Shown: one piece after another, positions 53,378 through 63,113 of the stretch
Numbering within the stretch: position 1 is the first letter of the stretch
How the letters are laid out: the number at the start of each line of letters is the position of its first letter
Origin: Roseateles_B sp041905785
GTDB taxonomy: Bacteria; Pseudomonadota; Gammaproteobacteria; Burkholderiales; Burkholderiaceae_C
Assembly (NCBI GenBank): GCA_041905785.1
Contig: JAYRKJ010000014.1
Location: 1 to 64,000 of the forward strand
Direction: 5' to 3'
DNA: 64,000 nucleotides
Notes under the pieces: generated by a model
Databases searched by the model: none
What the model saw: only the letters and a program-made list of their open reading frames with translations
What the model was told of the DNA's origin: nothing
Program-made: the position numbers and the translations under genes

Positions 53378-54070
53378 TCAGCGCCCGGCTGATGCGGCGC
53401 TGGCGGTCTCGCTAGCGCTGGCGGGCGCCGCCGCCGGACAGGCGCGCGCCTCGCCCAGCTCCTTGATGCCGCGCAGCCTGGCCTGCATCGCGCCATCGGC
53501 CTGCGCAAAACGCAGCACATGCAGGCTGCTCGCGGCCTGGAGCTGCATCACGCGCAAGCCCTTGAGGGCGCGCTGGCTCATGGCCTCGAGCGCGGCCTCG
53601 GCGGCCTTCTCGCTGCCGTGGCGGGACAGCACCATGGTCGGCACTTCCTCGGGCGGGCCGGCCAGGTATTCGAAGTTGATCCGCATGCGCTTGTAGGTCT
53701 CTTCCTTGCGCTGCTGAAACTCCTTGTTGGGAAAGCGGATGGTGGCCACGGCCCAGACGCCGGCCTGCTCTGCGCGCTGGTCTTGCCACTGTGCGCTGGC
53801 GATGCCGGCCTTTTCCAGCTGGGCCTGGACGCCGCGCAATGCTTCGTCGCCCATCAGGGGCCCGAACTCCAGACAGCTGCGCGCCTGCACGGTCTTTGCG
53901 GCCTGGGCCGTCAGCAGCTGCAGCCGCTCCGGATGGACCTGCTGCTGCAGCCGGGCGGGGTCGCTGTCGCCGCGGGCGCGCAGGCCGGTGACGGCGTCCA
54001 GCCAGCCCTGGGTGAAGGCAAAGACCAGCAGGTTCAGCAGCAGGGCCGCGATGAAGACGATCCTCAGCAT
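53378..54070 (-). CDS. SPOR-type membrane-anchored protein
   Basis: The 230-residue protein has one N-terminal membrane span (MLRIVFIAALLLNLLVFAFT). A linker and a C-terminal SPOR-like fold follow (about 65-200: CLEFGPLMGDEALRGVQAQL, then VWAVATIRFPNKE). SPOR domains bind denuded septal peptidoglycan. In Burkholderiales such a gene often follows birA or coaX; here its start overlaps birA by seven bases. The coaX gene is absent between them. The tail is Ala/Ser-rich. Confidence 0.72.
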   Translation of the reverse strand: MLRIVFIAALLLNLLVFAFTQGWLDAVTGLRARGDSDPARLQQQVHPERLQLLTAQAAKTVQARSCLEFGPLMGDEALRGVQAQLEKAGIASAQWQDQRAEQAGVWAVATIRFPNKEFQQRKEETYKRMRINFEYLAGPPEEVPTMVLSRHGSEKAAEAALEAMSQRALKGLRVMQLQAASSLHVLRFAQADGAMQARLRGIKELGEARACPAAAPASASETASAASAGR

Positions 54071-54951
54071 GCGGGCGGCTCGCTGGCTTGCAGCCGGACC
54101 GAGACCTCACCGGCGCTGATGACCTGGCCTTGCCCCTGCACATCCATCAGCAGCTCGCCCTGGGCGCTGATGCCGGCGCCCACGCCCTCGACGCCGCCGG
54201 CGTTGACGGGCCGGCCGCGCAGCAGGTCGCGGGCTTCATAGCGCAGCTGCCAGGCTGCGAAACCGCCCTGGGCAAAGCCGGTGACGGCCAGGATCAGCGG
54301 GCGGGCCACGCGGCGCAGCACCTCGGGCGCCGTCAGGCTGGCGTCCAGTTCGTCCAGGCTGGCGTAGCCGCTCATGAACTGGCTCTCGGTGCCGGCCTTC
54401 TGAGGGCGGACGTTGAGCCCGACGCCGATCACCGCGATGCGCTGATCGCCCGCACTGACGGTCTCGATGAGGATGCCGCCCAGCTTGCGGCCGTCCAGCC
54501 ACAGGTCGTTGGGCCACTTGAGCTGCAGGCGCGGGGGCGTGGCCGGCGTGGGTTCCAGCGCCTCGGCCATGGCGCAGCCGACGGCCAGGGACAGGCCGGA
54601 CCAGTCTTCCAACGTGAGCGGCAGGGCCAGCGAAAAGGTCAGCGAGGCGCCCGCCTCGGCATGCCAGAGGCGGCCCATGCGGCCGCGCCCGGCGGTCTGG
54701 TGCTCGGCCACCAGCAGGCAGGGCTGCATGTCATGGGCGCGGCGGCCGAAGAAGCTTCGCTCACCGCCTCGTTCTGCGCTGCGCTCGCCGCCGCGCTCAA
54801 CGGCAGAGCGGTGCTCCGTGCGCACGCGCTCCAGCAGCATGCTGTTGGTCGACTCCGTGCGGGCCAGGACCTCGATGGAGAGTCCGGGCAGCAGCGGTTC
54901 CAGGTCTTGCCAGAGCGACTCGGCGCCCCAGTTCTGATGATTGGCAGCCAT
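54064..54951 (-). CDS. birA: Biotin-[acetyl-CoA carboxylase] ligase
   Basis: The 295-residue enzyme activates biotin with ATP and attaches it to BCCP. It has the ligase motif HQTAGRGRMGRLWHAEAGAS, the LKWPNDLWLDGRKLGGILIE block and a C-terminal SH3-like domain (VNAGGVEGVGAGISAQGELL). It has no DNA-binding N-terminus, so it is probably not a repressor. An unusual Arg/Glu/Ser-rich insertion (about residues 44-66, VERGGERSAERGGERS) lies between the first strand and the ligase motif. The start at 54951 is likely, but frames further out are open. Confidence 0.88.
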   Translation of the reverse strand: MAANHQNWGAESLWQDLEPLLPGLSIEVLARTESTNSMLLERVRTEHRSAVERGGERSAERGGERSFFGRRAHDMQPCLLVAEHQTAGRGRMGRLWHAEAGASLTFSLALPLTLEDWSGLSLAVGCAMAEALEPTPATPPRLQLKWPNDLWLDGRKLGGILIETVSAGDQRIAVIGVGLNVRPQKAGTESQFMSGYASLDELDASLTAPEVLRRVARPLILAVTGFAQGGFAAWQLRYEARDLLRGRPVNAGGVEGVGAGISAQGELLMDVQGQGQVISAGEVSVRLQASEPPAC

Positions 54952-54965
54952 GTGGGGCGGATGGT

Positions 54966-55493
54966 TCAGCGTTTGGGCGTCAGCATGGTGCCACGGCATT
55001 GCGGCGCTCCGCAATGGCAGGCGTATTCCTTCTTCAGCCTGGCGGTGTAGCGTTCGTCCACCGTCAGCCCGTAGTCGTAGAACAGTTCCTCGCCGGGCAT
55101 GAGGTCGCGCAAGGCCTTGATGAAGACCCGGCCATTGACCTCGTCGGCCTCGCAGTTGGGATCGCAGCTGTGGTTGATCCAGCGGGCGCTGTTGCCGCCG
55201 TGGAGCGCGTCGATCACCGTGCCGTCGTCCAGGCCGAAATAGAAGGTGTGGTTGGGCTGGCTGGGGTCATGGGGGTGGCGCTCCATGGCCTCGTCCCAGT
55301 CGATGCGCTCGCCGGTGTACTCGATGACGACCTCGCCGGCGGCGATCTCGGCAAGCGCATAGACTCCGCGGCCATGCACGCCCGAGCGCCGCACCTGGAT
55401 GCGCCGGCCGCCGCCCTGCAGAACCTTGGCGGCTTTGCGCACGGCCGGGGAGGCGTGCGCGTCGGCGGGCTTCTTGCGGGCTTCTTGCGGCAT
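54966..55493 (-). CDS. SET-domain protein methyltransferase
   Basis: The 175-residue protein carries a full SET domain with post-SET cysteines: SGVHGRGVYALAEIAAGEVV, NSARWINHSCDPNCEA, GEELFYDYGL and YACHCGAPQCRGTM. These make the SAM pocket, the pseudoknot and a zinc site. The eukaryote-like enzyme transfers methyl groups to lysines. Bacterial copies are scattered; the target here is unknown. The start at 55493 leads a Lys-rich tail. It is divergent from topB. Confidence 0.85.
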   Translation of the reverse strand: MPQEARKKPADAHASPAVRKAAKVLQGGGRRIQVRRSGVHGRGVYALAEIAAGEVVIEYTGERIDWDEAMERHPHDPSQPNHTFYFGLDDGTVIDALHGGNSARWINHSCDPNCEADEVNGRVFIKALRDLMPGEELFYDYGLTVDERYTARLKKEYACHCGAPQCRGTMLTPKR

Positions 55494-55613
55494 GGCTCGA
55501 GTTGGTTACATTGAAATCATGGGTGCGTGCGCGTGTGCGTGCGCGCGAGGCCGCATTGTAGGCAGAGCTTTTACTGCCGGCGGCCAGCCCGACCAGGAAC
55601 GTCAGAAGAGACC

Positions 55614-58223
55614 ATGAGCAAAGCCCTGATCATTGCCGAGAAGCCCTCCGTCGCGCAGGACATCGTGCGCGCCCTCACCCCGCAGTCCGGCAAGTTCGAC
55701 AAGCACGACGAGTACTTCGAGAACGAGCAGTACGTCGTCAGTTCCGCCGTCGGCCACCTGGTGGAGATCAAGGCGCCGGAGGAATACGACGTCAAGCGCG
55801 GCAAGTGGAGCTTCACCCACCTGCCGGTGATCCCGCCGCACTTCGACCTCAATCCCATCGACAAGAGCAAGGGTCGGCTCAACGCCCTGGTCAAGCTCAT
55901 TCGCCGCAAGGACATCGAGACCCTGATCAACGCCTGTGACGCGGGCCGCGAAGGGGAACTGATCTTCCGCCTGATCGTGCAGTACGCCGGCACGGCCAAG
56001 GCCGCCATCAACAAGCCCGTCAGGCGTCTGTGGCTGCAGTCCATGACCCCGCAGGCCATCCGCGAGGGCTTCGAGCGTCTGCGCAGCGACGCGCAGATGC
56101 TGCCCCTGGCCGACGCCGCGCGCTGCCGCTCCGAGGCCGACTGGCTGGTGGGCATCAACGGCACGCGCGCCATGACGGCCTTCAACTCTCGCGACGGCGG
56201 CTTCTTCCTGACCACGGTCGGCCGGGTGCAGACACCCACGCTGTCCATCGTCGTCGAGCGCGAGGAGAAGATCCGCAAGCACGTGGCCCGCGACTACTGG
56301 GAGATCCGCGGCAGCTTCGACGCCGAGGCCGGCCAGTACGAGGGCAAGTGGTTCGACCCCGCCTGGAAGAAGAACCCGGATGACGCCGAACTGCGGGCCG
56401 ATCGGGTCTGGACCCAGGCCGAGGCCGAGGCCATCGCCGCCGCGGTGAAGGGCCAGCCCGCCACGGTCACCGAGGAGAGCAAGCCCAGCTCTCAGAGCAG
56501 CCCCGGCCTCTATGACCTCACCACGCTGCAGCGCGAGGCCAACTCGCGCTTCGGCTTCTCGGCCAAGACCACGCTGGGCCTGGCCCAGGCACTCTATGAG
56601 AAGCACAAGGTCCTGACCTACCCGCGTACCGATTCCCGCTACCTGCCCGAGGACTACCTGGCCGTCGCGAAGCAGACCGCCGAGATGATCGCCAGCGAGG
56701 ACCTGCCCGGCCCGCTGCAGGCCCTGGCCGGTCATGCCCGCGTGGCGCTGAACAAGGGCTACATCAAGCCCACCAAGAAGGTCTTCGACAACGCCAAGGT
56801 CTCGGACCACTTCGCCATCATCCCCACCCTGCAGGCGCCCAAGAGCCTCACCGAGGCCGAGGCCAAGCTCTACGAACTGGTGGTCAAGCGCTTCCTGGCG
56901 GTGTTCTTCCCGGCGGCCGAGTTCCAGGTCACGACCCGCATCTCGACCGTGAAGGCCGGCAGCAAGGACTACAAGTTCCAGACCAACGGCAAGGTGCTGG
57001 TCAACCCCGGCTGGCTGGCCGTCTATGGCAAGGAAGCGCAGAACGACGATGACGGCAGTGGCGCCAGCCTGGTGCCCGTGAAGCCCGGCGAGGTGGTGCG
57101 CACCGAGCATGTGGACGTCAAGGGCCTGGCCACCAAGCCCCCGGCGCGCTACACCGAAGCCACGCTGCTCTCGGCCATGGAAGGCGCCGGCAAGCTGGTG
57201 GACGACGACGAGCTGCGCGAGGCCATGGCCGAGAAGGGCCTGGGCACGCCGGCCACGCGCGCTGCCACCATCGAAGGCCTGATCACCGAGAAGTACATGC
57301 TGCGCGAAGGCCGCGAGCTCATCCCCACGGCCAAGGCCTTCCAGCTGATGACGCTGCTGCGCGGCCTGGGCGTCGAGGACCTCACCAAGCCCGAGCTGAC
57401 CGGCAACTGGGAATACCAGCTGGCCGAGATGGAGAAGGGCCGCCTGAACCGCGAGGAGTTCATGGCCCGCATCGCCGAGATGACCCAGCGCGTGGTGCAG
57501 AAGGCCAAGGAATACGACCGCGACACCATCCCCGGCGACTACGCGACGCTCAAGACGCCCTGCCCCAAATGCGGCGGCGTGGTGAAGGAGAACTACCGCC
57601 GCTTCACCTGCTGCGGCAAGGATGGCAGCTCGGAAGGCTGCGGCTTCTCCATCGGCAAGATCCCGGGTGGCCGCAGCTTCGAGCTGCACGAGGTCGAGCA
57701 GTTCCTGCGCGACAAGAAGATCGGTCCGCTGGAAGGCTTCCGCTCCAAGGCCGGCTGGCCCTTCACGGCCGAGCTGGCCCTGGTCTATGACGAGGAACTG
57801 CAGAACTGGAAGCTGGAGTTCGACTTCGGCGAGGACGCCAAGAAGGCCGACGAGGCCGCCGAGGCCGTGGACTTCAGCCAGACCGAGCCCCTGGGCGCCT
57901 GCCCCAAGTGCGGCGGCACCGTCTACGAGCACGGCAGCAACTACGTCTGCGAGAAGAGCACCGGCCCGGCGCCCAGCTGCGACTTCAAGAGCGGCAAGAT
58001 CATCCTGCAGCAGCCCATCGAACTCAACCAGATGCGCAAGCTGCTGGAGACCGGCAAGACCGACCTGCTGGAGAACTTCGTCTCCAACAAGACGCGCCGC
58101 AAGTTCAAGGCCTTCCTCAGCTACGACGCCAAAGCCGGCAAGGTGATGTTCGAGTTCGAGCCGCGCGCGGCCAAACCGGCGGCCAAGACCGCGGCCCGCA
58201 AGACGGCGGCGAAGAAGGCCTGA
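55614..58223 (+). CDS. topB: DNA topoisomerase III
   Basis: The 869-residue type IA topoisomerase begins MSKALIIAEKPSVAQDIVRA (Toprim domain). It has the catalytic YPRTDSRYLPED motif (Tyr about 336) and the core hinge regions. It extends with two C-terminal zinc-like Cys clusters (CPKCGGVVKENYRRFTCCGK and CPKCGGTVYEHGSNYVCEKS). It ends in a Lys/Ala-rich tail (about the last 20 residues). It relaxes negative supercoils and decatenates DNA. The longer length than E. coli TopB (653) comes from the zinc-ribbon extension. Confidence 0.92.
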   Translation: MSKALIIAEKPSVAQDIVRALTPQSGKFDKHDEYFENEQYVVSSAVGHLVEIKAPEEYDVKRGKWSFTHLPVIPPHFDLNPIDKSKGRLNALVKLIRRKDIETLINACDAGREGELIFRLIVQYAGTAKAAINKPVRRLWLQSMTPQAIREGFERLRSDAQMLPLADAARCRSEADWLVGINGTRAMTAFNSRDGGFFLTTVGRVQTPTLSIVVEREEKIRKHVARDYWEIRGSFDAEAGQYEGKWFDPAWKKNPDDAELRADRVWTQAEAEAIAAAVKGQPATVTEESKPSSQSSPGLYDLTTLQREANSRFGFSAKTTLGLAQALYEKHKVLTYPRTDSRYLPEDYLAVAKQTAEMIASEDLPGPLQALAGHARVALNKGYIKPTKKVFDNAKVSDHFAIIPTLQAPKSLTEAEAKLYELVVKRFLAVFFPAAEFQVTTRISTVKAGSKDYKFQTNGKVLVNPGWLAVYGKEAQNDDDGSGASLVPVKPGEVVRTEHVDVKGLATKPPARYTEATLLSAMEGAGKLVDDDELREAMAEKGLGTPATRAATIEGLITEKYMLREGRELIPTAKAFQLMTLLRGLGVEDLTKPELTGNWEYQLAEMEKGRLNREEFMARIAEMTQRVVQKAKEYDRDTIPGDYATLKTPCPKCGGVVKENYRRFTCCGKDGSSEGCGFSIGKIPGGRSFELHEVEQFLRDKKIGPLEGFRSKAGWPFTAELALVYDEELQNWKLEFDFGEDAKKADEAAEAVDFSQTEPLGACPKCGGTVYEHGSNYVCEKSTGPAPSCDFKSGKIILQQPIELNQMRKLLETGKTDLLENFVSNKTRRKFKAFLSYDAKAGKVMFEFEPRAAKPAAKTAARKTAAKKA

Positions 58224-58258
58224 GTGCACGAGCGGGACGTCCCGATGCAAGGAATCGC

Positions 58259-60118
58259 ATGCGAGCACCGCTGAGGGACTGGAGCATCCAGACCCGCCTG
58301 ATGGCAGGCCTGGGCGCTGTCGCGACCCTGCTGGTCCTGGCCGTCGGCGCCTACTGGACCAGCCGCGAGGAGCGCCAGCTCACCGAGGCGCTGCTGCAGC
58401 GCCAGGAGCGCCTGGCGCAAATCGCGGCGCGCGGCTTTGCCGGGCCGATCTGGAACCTGGACACCGCGGCCATCTCCAATCTGCTGGACGCGGTGATGGC
58501 CGATCCGGAAGTGCAGGCCATCGAGCTGGAGGCGCTGGGGGTCGACGTGCAGCCCTTGCACCGTCGACGCGACAACGCCGGCGTGGCCTCCCCCCTGGTG
58601 AAGGAATTCGACATCGTCTACCAGGCGGCTTCGCAGCATCGTCCGCTGAAGGTGGCCCAGGCCCGGCTCTACTTCACGGGCGAGCGCGTGGCCGCCGCCG
58701 TGACGGAGATGCGGCGCTTCGTCGCGATGCTGCTGGCGGCCGTGCTGGTGGCGGTGCTGGCCTCCTGCTATTGGCTGGTGAACCGCCTGGTCAAGCAGCC
58801 GGTCTCGCGCCTGGGCGCCCTGGCCCAGCGGGTCTCGCACGGCGAGCTGGGCGTGACCCTGGCCGTGGAGCGCCGGGACGAGATCGGCGAGCTGACCGAG
58901 CAGTTCAACATGATGAGCCACCAGCTGCGCCAGTCCTCGGAAGGCCTGCGCGCCAGCGAGGCTCGCTACCGCAGCCTTTTCGAGAACGCCACCGAAGGCA
59001 TCTTCCAGACCGACGGCCGCGGTCGCCTGCTGGGCCTCAACAAGGCCATGGCCCAGATGCTGGGCTATGAGCGGCCCGCCCTGGCCCTGGCCGCGTCGCG
59101 CAATCTGCGCCGCCTGGTCCGGCTGGAGCCCGGCGAGCTGCGCCGCGTGCTGCGCGCGCTGATGCGCTACCGCCTGCTGCAGCAGGTGCCCATGCTGGTG
59201 GGCACGCACGACGGCCGCCAGCTGTGGATCGAGCTCAGCGCCCACATCGTGTCGGGCGGGCAGGGGCAGGAGGCGCGCATCGAGGGCATGATCAGCGACA
59301 TCACCCAGCGCCGCCAGGCCGAGCAGGAGCTCACCCGCCACCGCGACCACCTGGAGGAACTGGTCGAGGCGCGCACCATGGAGCTGTCGCAGGCCAAGAT
59401 CCGCGCCGAAGCGGCCAACCAGTCCAAGAGCCGTTTCCTGGCCACCATGAGCCATGAGTTCCGCACGCCGCTCAACGCCATCCTGGGCTTTGCGCAACTG
59501 CTGCAGATGGACGACCGCCTGGAGGAAGGCCAGCGCAACAAGATCAACCTGGTGCGCGACTCCGGCGAGCACCTGCTGGCCCTGATCACCGATCTGCTGG
59601 ACATGGCCAGCATCGAGGCGGGCAAGGTGCGGCTGCAGCCGGCCACGGTGGACCTGCGCGCCCTGCTGGAGGTGGCCTGCGACGCCATCCGCCTGCGCGT
59701 GGCCGAGAAACGCCTGGCCTTCCTGGTGCGCATCGACGAGAGCCTGCCGCTGCGTGTGCGCGTGGACGGCCAGCGCCTGCGCCAGGTGCTGCTCAATCTG
59801 CTGTCCAATGCCGTCAAGTTCACCGACCACGGCCGCTTGAGCCTGGTGGCCGAGCTGATCGGGCAGACGCCGTCCACCGCGACCGTGCGCATCGAAGTCA
59901 GCGACACCGGCATCGGCATGAATGCTGCCCAGATGGGCCGGCTGTTCCAGCCCTTCGAACAGGTGGCGGAGGATGCCCGCCGGGCCGGCGGCACCGGCCT
60001 GGGCCTGTCCATCAGCCAGCAGCTGGTGCGGCTGATGGGCAGCCGCATCGAGGTGTACAGCGAGCCGGGCATGGGCAGCCGCTTCTGGTTCGACCTGGAG
60101 CTGCCCTTGCAACTCTGA
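58259..60118 (+). CDS. Membrane sensor histidine kinase with HAMP and PAS domains
   Basis: The 619-residue kinase has two membrane spans (about 12-31 and 157-178) around a periplasmic sensor. HAMP (about 180-232), PAS (about 238-350), a dimerisation domain with FLATMSHEFRTPLNAILGFA (His about 399) and an ATPase domain (NLLSNAVKFTDHGRL, SDTGIGM, GGTGLGLSIS) follow. No receiver domain is attached, and no response regulator is adjacent, so the output is unknown. AAGGAA precedes the start, which lies 36 bases after topB. Confidence 0.87.
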   Translation: MRAPLRDWSIQTRLMAGLGAVATLLVLAVGAYWTSREERQLTEALLQRQERLAQIAARGFAGPIWNLDTAAISNLLDAVMADPEVQAIELEALGVDVQPLHRRRDNAGVASPLVKEFDIVYQAASQHRPLKVAQARLYFTGERVAAAVTEMRRFVAMLLAAVLVAVLASCYWLVNRLVKQPVSRLGALAQRVSHGELGVTLAVERRDEIGELTEQFNMMSHQLRQSSEGLRASEARYRSLFENATEGIFQTDGRGRLLGLNKAMAQMLGYERPALALAASRNLRRLVRLEPGELRRVLRALMRYRLLQQVPMLVGTHDGRQLWIELSAHIVSGGQGQEARIEGMISDITQRRQAEQELTRHRDHLEELVEARTMELSQAKIRAEAANQSKSRFLATMSHEFRTPLNAILGFAQLLQMDDRLEEGQRNKINLVRDSGEHLLALITDLLDMASIEAGKVRLQPATVDLRALLEVACDAIRLRVAEKRLAFLVRIDESLPLRVRVDGQRLRQVLLNLLSNAVKFTDHGRLSLVAELIGQTPSTATVRIEVSDTGIGMNAAQMGRLFQPFEQVAEDARRAGGTGLGLSISQQLVRLMGSRIEVYSEPGMGSRFWFDLELPLQL

Positions 60119-60149
60119 AGGGCTTGCGCCCGCGGCGATACTGCCCGGC

Positions 60150-61139
60150 ATGAATGACGGAGTCCTGGCCAAGCTGCTGGCCATCATGATGGCCGTGAGC
60201 ATGGGCTGGCTGGTGGGCCGCATGCGATGGCTGGGCGAGGCGGATGCCGGCGGCACCGGGGGCGACCCGGCGCGGGTGCTGTCCAACACCGCCTTCTTCA
60301 TCTTCGTGCCGGCCCTGATGTTCCGCAGCACGGCGCGGATCGATTTTCATCACCTGCCCTGGACCACGCTGCTGGGCTTCTTCGTGCCCGTGGTCCTGGG
60401 CATGCTGGCCTGCTATGCCTGGCTGCGCTGGCGCAGCCAGGGGGCGGCGGCCAGCCCCAGCGTGCGGGCCATCACGGCCAGCTTCGGCAACACGCTGCAG
60501 GTGGGGGTGCCGGTGGCGGCGGCGGTGTTCGGCGAGCAGGGGCTGGCCATCCACATCACCGTGGTGAGCCTGCATGCCCTGGTGCTGTTGAGTGTGCTGA
60601 CCTTGCTGGTGGAGCTGGACCTGGCGCGCGCCGCGCATGCACAGGACCGCCAGGGCCTGCGCGCCACCATGCTGGCCATGGCCCGCAACACCGTCATCCA
60701 TCCGGTGGTGCTGCCGGTGCTGGCCGGCCTGGCCTGGAACGCCACGGGCTGGCGGCTGCCGCAAGCCCTGGACGAGGTGCTGGCCCTGCTGGGCACGGCC
60801 GTGGTGCCCCTGTGCCTGACCCTGATCGGCATGTCGCTGGCCTATTACGGCTGGCCGGCCCGTTGGCGCTCGGTGCTGGGCCTGCTGGCCTGGAAGCTGC
60901 TGGTGCTGCCGGGCCTGGTGCTGGCGCTGGGGCTGTGGGTGCTCAAGCTGCCGGCCCTGCCGCTGGCGGTGATCGTGATGATGGCGGCCTTGCCGCCGGG
61001 CTCCAACGCCCTGATCTTCGCCCAGCGCTACCGCTGCGAGGAAAGCGAGACCACCGCGGCCGTGGTGCTGGGCACGCTGCTCTTTGCGCTCAGCGCGCCG
61101 CTGTGGCTCAAGGCACTGGAGCGTCTGGGCCTGCTCTGA
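60150..61139 (+). CDS. AEC (auxin efflux carrier) family transporter
   Basis: The 329-residue protein has about ten membrane spans in two halves, with the family's ITASFGNTLQVGVPVAAAVF in the first and ALPPGSNALIFAQRYRCEES in the second. Members are inner-membrane carriers for malate or other organic acids. It begins 32 bases after the kinase stop in the same direction and may share a transcript with it. Substrate is unknown. Confidence 0.85.
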   Translation: MNDGVLAKLLAIMMAVSMGWLVGRMRWLGEADAGGTGGDPARVLSNTAFFIFVPALMFRSTARIDFHHLPWTTLLGFFVPVVLGMLACYAWLRWRSQGAAASPSVRAITASFGNTLQVGVPVAAAVFGEQGLAIHITVVSLHALVLLSVLTLLVELDLARAAHAQDRQGLRATMLAMARNTVIHPVVLPVLAGLAWNATGWRLPQALDEVLALLGTAVVPLCLTLIGMSLAYYGWPARWRSVLGLLAWKLLVLPGLVLALGLWVLKLPALPLAVIVMMAALPPGSNALIFAQRYRCEESETTAAVVLGTLLFALSAPLWLKALERLGLL

Positions 61140-61187
61140 TGTACTGAGCGCATCGCCAGCTGCTGCCCTGGTGCCAGGTCTTGCCCC

Positions 61188-62036
61188 ATGTCCTCATCGT
61201 TTGAAATCCGTTCCGCCGCGCTGCTGCCTGCCGCCACGCTGCACGCGGCCTTCGGCGCCGCCTTTGCCGACTACCTGATCGGGCCCTTCCTGCTGCCTTT
61301 CGAGGCCTGGCCCGCCTTTCTGGCGCGCCAGGGCGTGGCCCTGGAGTTGAGCCGCGTTGCGCTGGATGGCGAGGGGCGCGTCCTGGCTTTCGCCCTCACC
61401 GCGCCGCGCCCCCGCCAGGCCAGCTGGCGCCTGGGCACCATGGGCGCGCTGCCGGCGGCGCGGGGCAGCGGGGCGGCGCCTGCCCTGCTGGAGGACTTCC
61501 TCGTCCGCGCGCGCCGGGCCGGCTGCCGGCGGGCCGAGCTGGAAGTCTTTGCCCAGAACGAGCGGGCACGGCGGCTCTACGAACGTCAGGGCTTCATCGC
61601 CCGCGACGCGCTGTACGGGTACCACGGCGCCCCGGTGGCCGGGCCGGCGCCGGCGCTTCGCGAGCTGGGCTGGGACGAGGCCCTGGACTGGCTGGACGCG
61701 GCCGAGGCGCAAGACCTGGCCCTGCCACTGCAGCAGACCCGCCTGGGCCTGGCCAGCGCCCAGGGGCAGCGTGCCTGGGCCTTCGGTGGCGCCCTGCTCA
61801 CCGGCGCGCCCAAGGCGGACGACGCCCGCGCCTTCCAGATCGGCGCCCTGGTGGACCGCTCGCCCGTCCAGGCCGATGCGCATGCCCTGCTGCAGGGCCT
61901 GGCCGCGCAGCATCCGCACTGGCAGGACTGGCGCATGCCCCAGCTGCTGCGGCCGGCGGTGGGCGGCGAGGCCCTGGAGCGTCAGGGCCTGCAACGACAG
62001 GCCCTGCACCAGCTGTGGATGCTGCGCGGGCTCTGA
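61188..62036 (+). CDS. GNAT-family N-acetyltransferase, two-lobed
   Basis: The 282-residue protein has a GNAT domain in its first half. LGTMGALPAARGSGAAPALL is a rather divergent acetyl-CoA loop, followed by AELEVFAQNERARRLYERQGF. A second lobe (about 150-280) may be a degenerate GNAT copy. Such double forms acetylate small amines or antibiotics, but there is no clue to the substrate. It starts 48 bases after the AEC gene. Confidence 0.8.
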   Translation: MSSSFEIRSAALLPAATLHAAFGAAFADYLIGPFLLPFEAWPAFLARQGVALELSRVALDGEGRVLAFALTAPRPRQASWRLGTMGALPAARGSGAAPALLEDFLVRARRAGCRRAELEVFAQNERARRLYERQGFIARDALYGYHGAPVAGPAPALRELGWDEALDWLDAAEAQDLALPLQQTRLGLASAQGQRAWAFGGALLTGAPKADDARAFQIGALVDRSPVQADAHALLQGLAAQHPHWQDWRMPQLLRPAVGGEALERQGLQRQALHQLWMLRGL

Positions 62037-62051
62037 GCCGTGCGGCCAGCC

Positions 62052-62975
62052 TCAGGCGGCCTGCAGGGGCAGGTGGATTTCCACCAGCGCCTCGTGGGCC
62101 GGCACCTCGGGGAAGAAGCGCAGGCGCCGCAGAAAGGGCGGGGCGTCGCGCAGCTCCAGGCCGCTCTGCGGCAGCCAGATGCCGTAGAGCCAGCGTATGG
62201 CCTGGTCCAGGCTGGCGTCCGGCCCCTCATGGCGCAGCACCGCATGCAGGCCGCCCTCGATGCGGTCGGCGACCAGGCCCTGCGGGTTCGTCGGCACCGG
62301 CTGATCCCAGGCCACGGCCAGGCCGAAGCGGCAGTCGGCCGGGGCCACGGACTGCGGGTCGTCGTAAAGCAGGTTGTAGGTGGCGGCCCTGGACGGCGGC
62401 AGCTGGCGCTCCTTGCGCCAGGCGATGAAGCGCTGCAGGCTGGGGGCCAGGTCTTGCATGGGGCCGCGGTGGACCAGCAGGGCCACCGGGATGTCGGGAC
62501 TTTGCACCAGGCGCACCTGGTCGGTCTGGAAGGGATCGTGAGTCATGGGCCATTGCTCCGCTTGATGAAGAAGCCGCTCGCAGTCAGCCCAGGCCGCGGA
62601 GCGCGGGTCGCGCCGCCACTGGCTGGGCGTCTTGTCGAACAGACGACGAAAAGCGCGCGTGAAGGCCTCCGGGCTCTCGTAGCCGCTGGCCAGCGCCACT
62701 TCCAGCACCGTCATCGCCGGCCGGTGCGCCAGCCACTGGGCTGCGCGGCGCATGCGGGAGAGCAGCACGTAGCGGGCCAGGGGCAAGCCGCACAGGGCGG
62801 CAAACTGGCGGTGGAAATGGAAGGGGGAGCTGTGGGCCAGCGCCGCGAGACCCGCCAGGTCCAGGGCCGCTTCCGGCTGCTGGTCCACATGGCGCAGCAC
62901 GCGCTGCATGCGGGCCTGCCAGCGGCGCACGGGCTCGGCGGGGGGGGCGCTCAGGGGCTTCTCGGCTGCATTCAT
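62052..62975 (-). CDS. AraC-family regulator with GyrI-like effector domain
   Basis: The 307-residue protein starts with an AraC DNA-binding domain (about 22-125: LDLAGLAALAHSSPFHFHRQ, VLEVALASGYESPEAFTRAF). A GyrI-like small-molecule domain follows (about 155-305: VRLVQSPDIPVALLVHRGPM). Proteins of this type (Rob, SoxS-like fusions) respond to hydrophobic drugs. It is convergent with the GNAT gene and divergent from proA. Confidence 0.83.
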   Translation of the reverse strand: MNAAEKPLSAPPAEPVRRWQARMQRVLRHVDQQPEAALDLAGLAALAHSSPFHFHRQFAALCGLPLARYVLLSRMRRAAQWLAHRPAMTVLEVALASGYESPEAFTRAFRRLFDKTPSQWRRDPRSAAWADCERLLHQAEQWPMTHDPFQTDQVRLVQSPDIPVALLVHRGPMQDLAPSLQRFIAWRKERQLPPSRAATYNLLYDDPQSVAPADCRFGLAVAWDQPVPTNPQGLVADRIEGGLHAVLRHEGPDASLDQAIRWLYGIWLPQSGLELRDAPPFLRRLRFFPEVPAHEALVEIHLPLQAA

Positions 62976-63113
62976 CGTGGGGCGAAGCCTAAGGATCCAG
63001 GCGCAGGCCTGCCGTGCCGGTCTTGCGGATCGCGCCAGGCCTGGGCGGGCGAAAGAAGGGCTTGTCCAGCGGCGAATGCCGGCCTGGCCGGGTGTTGGCG
63101 GAGAATCGGGCGC

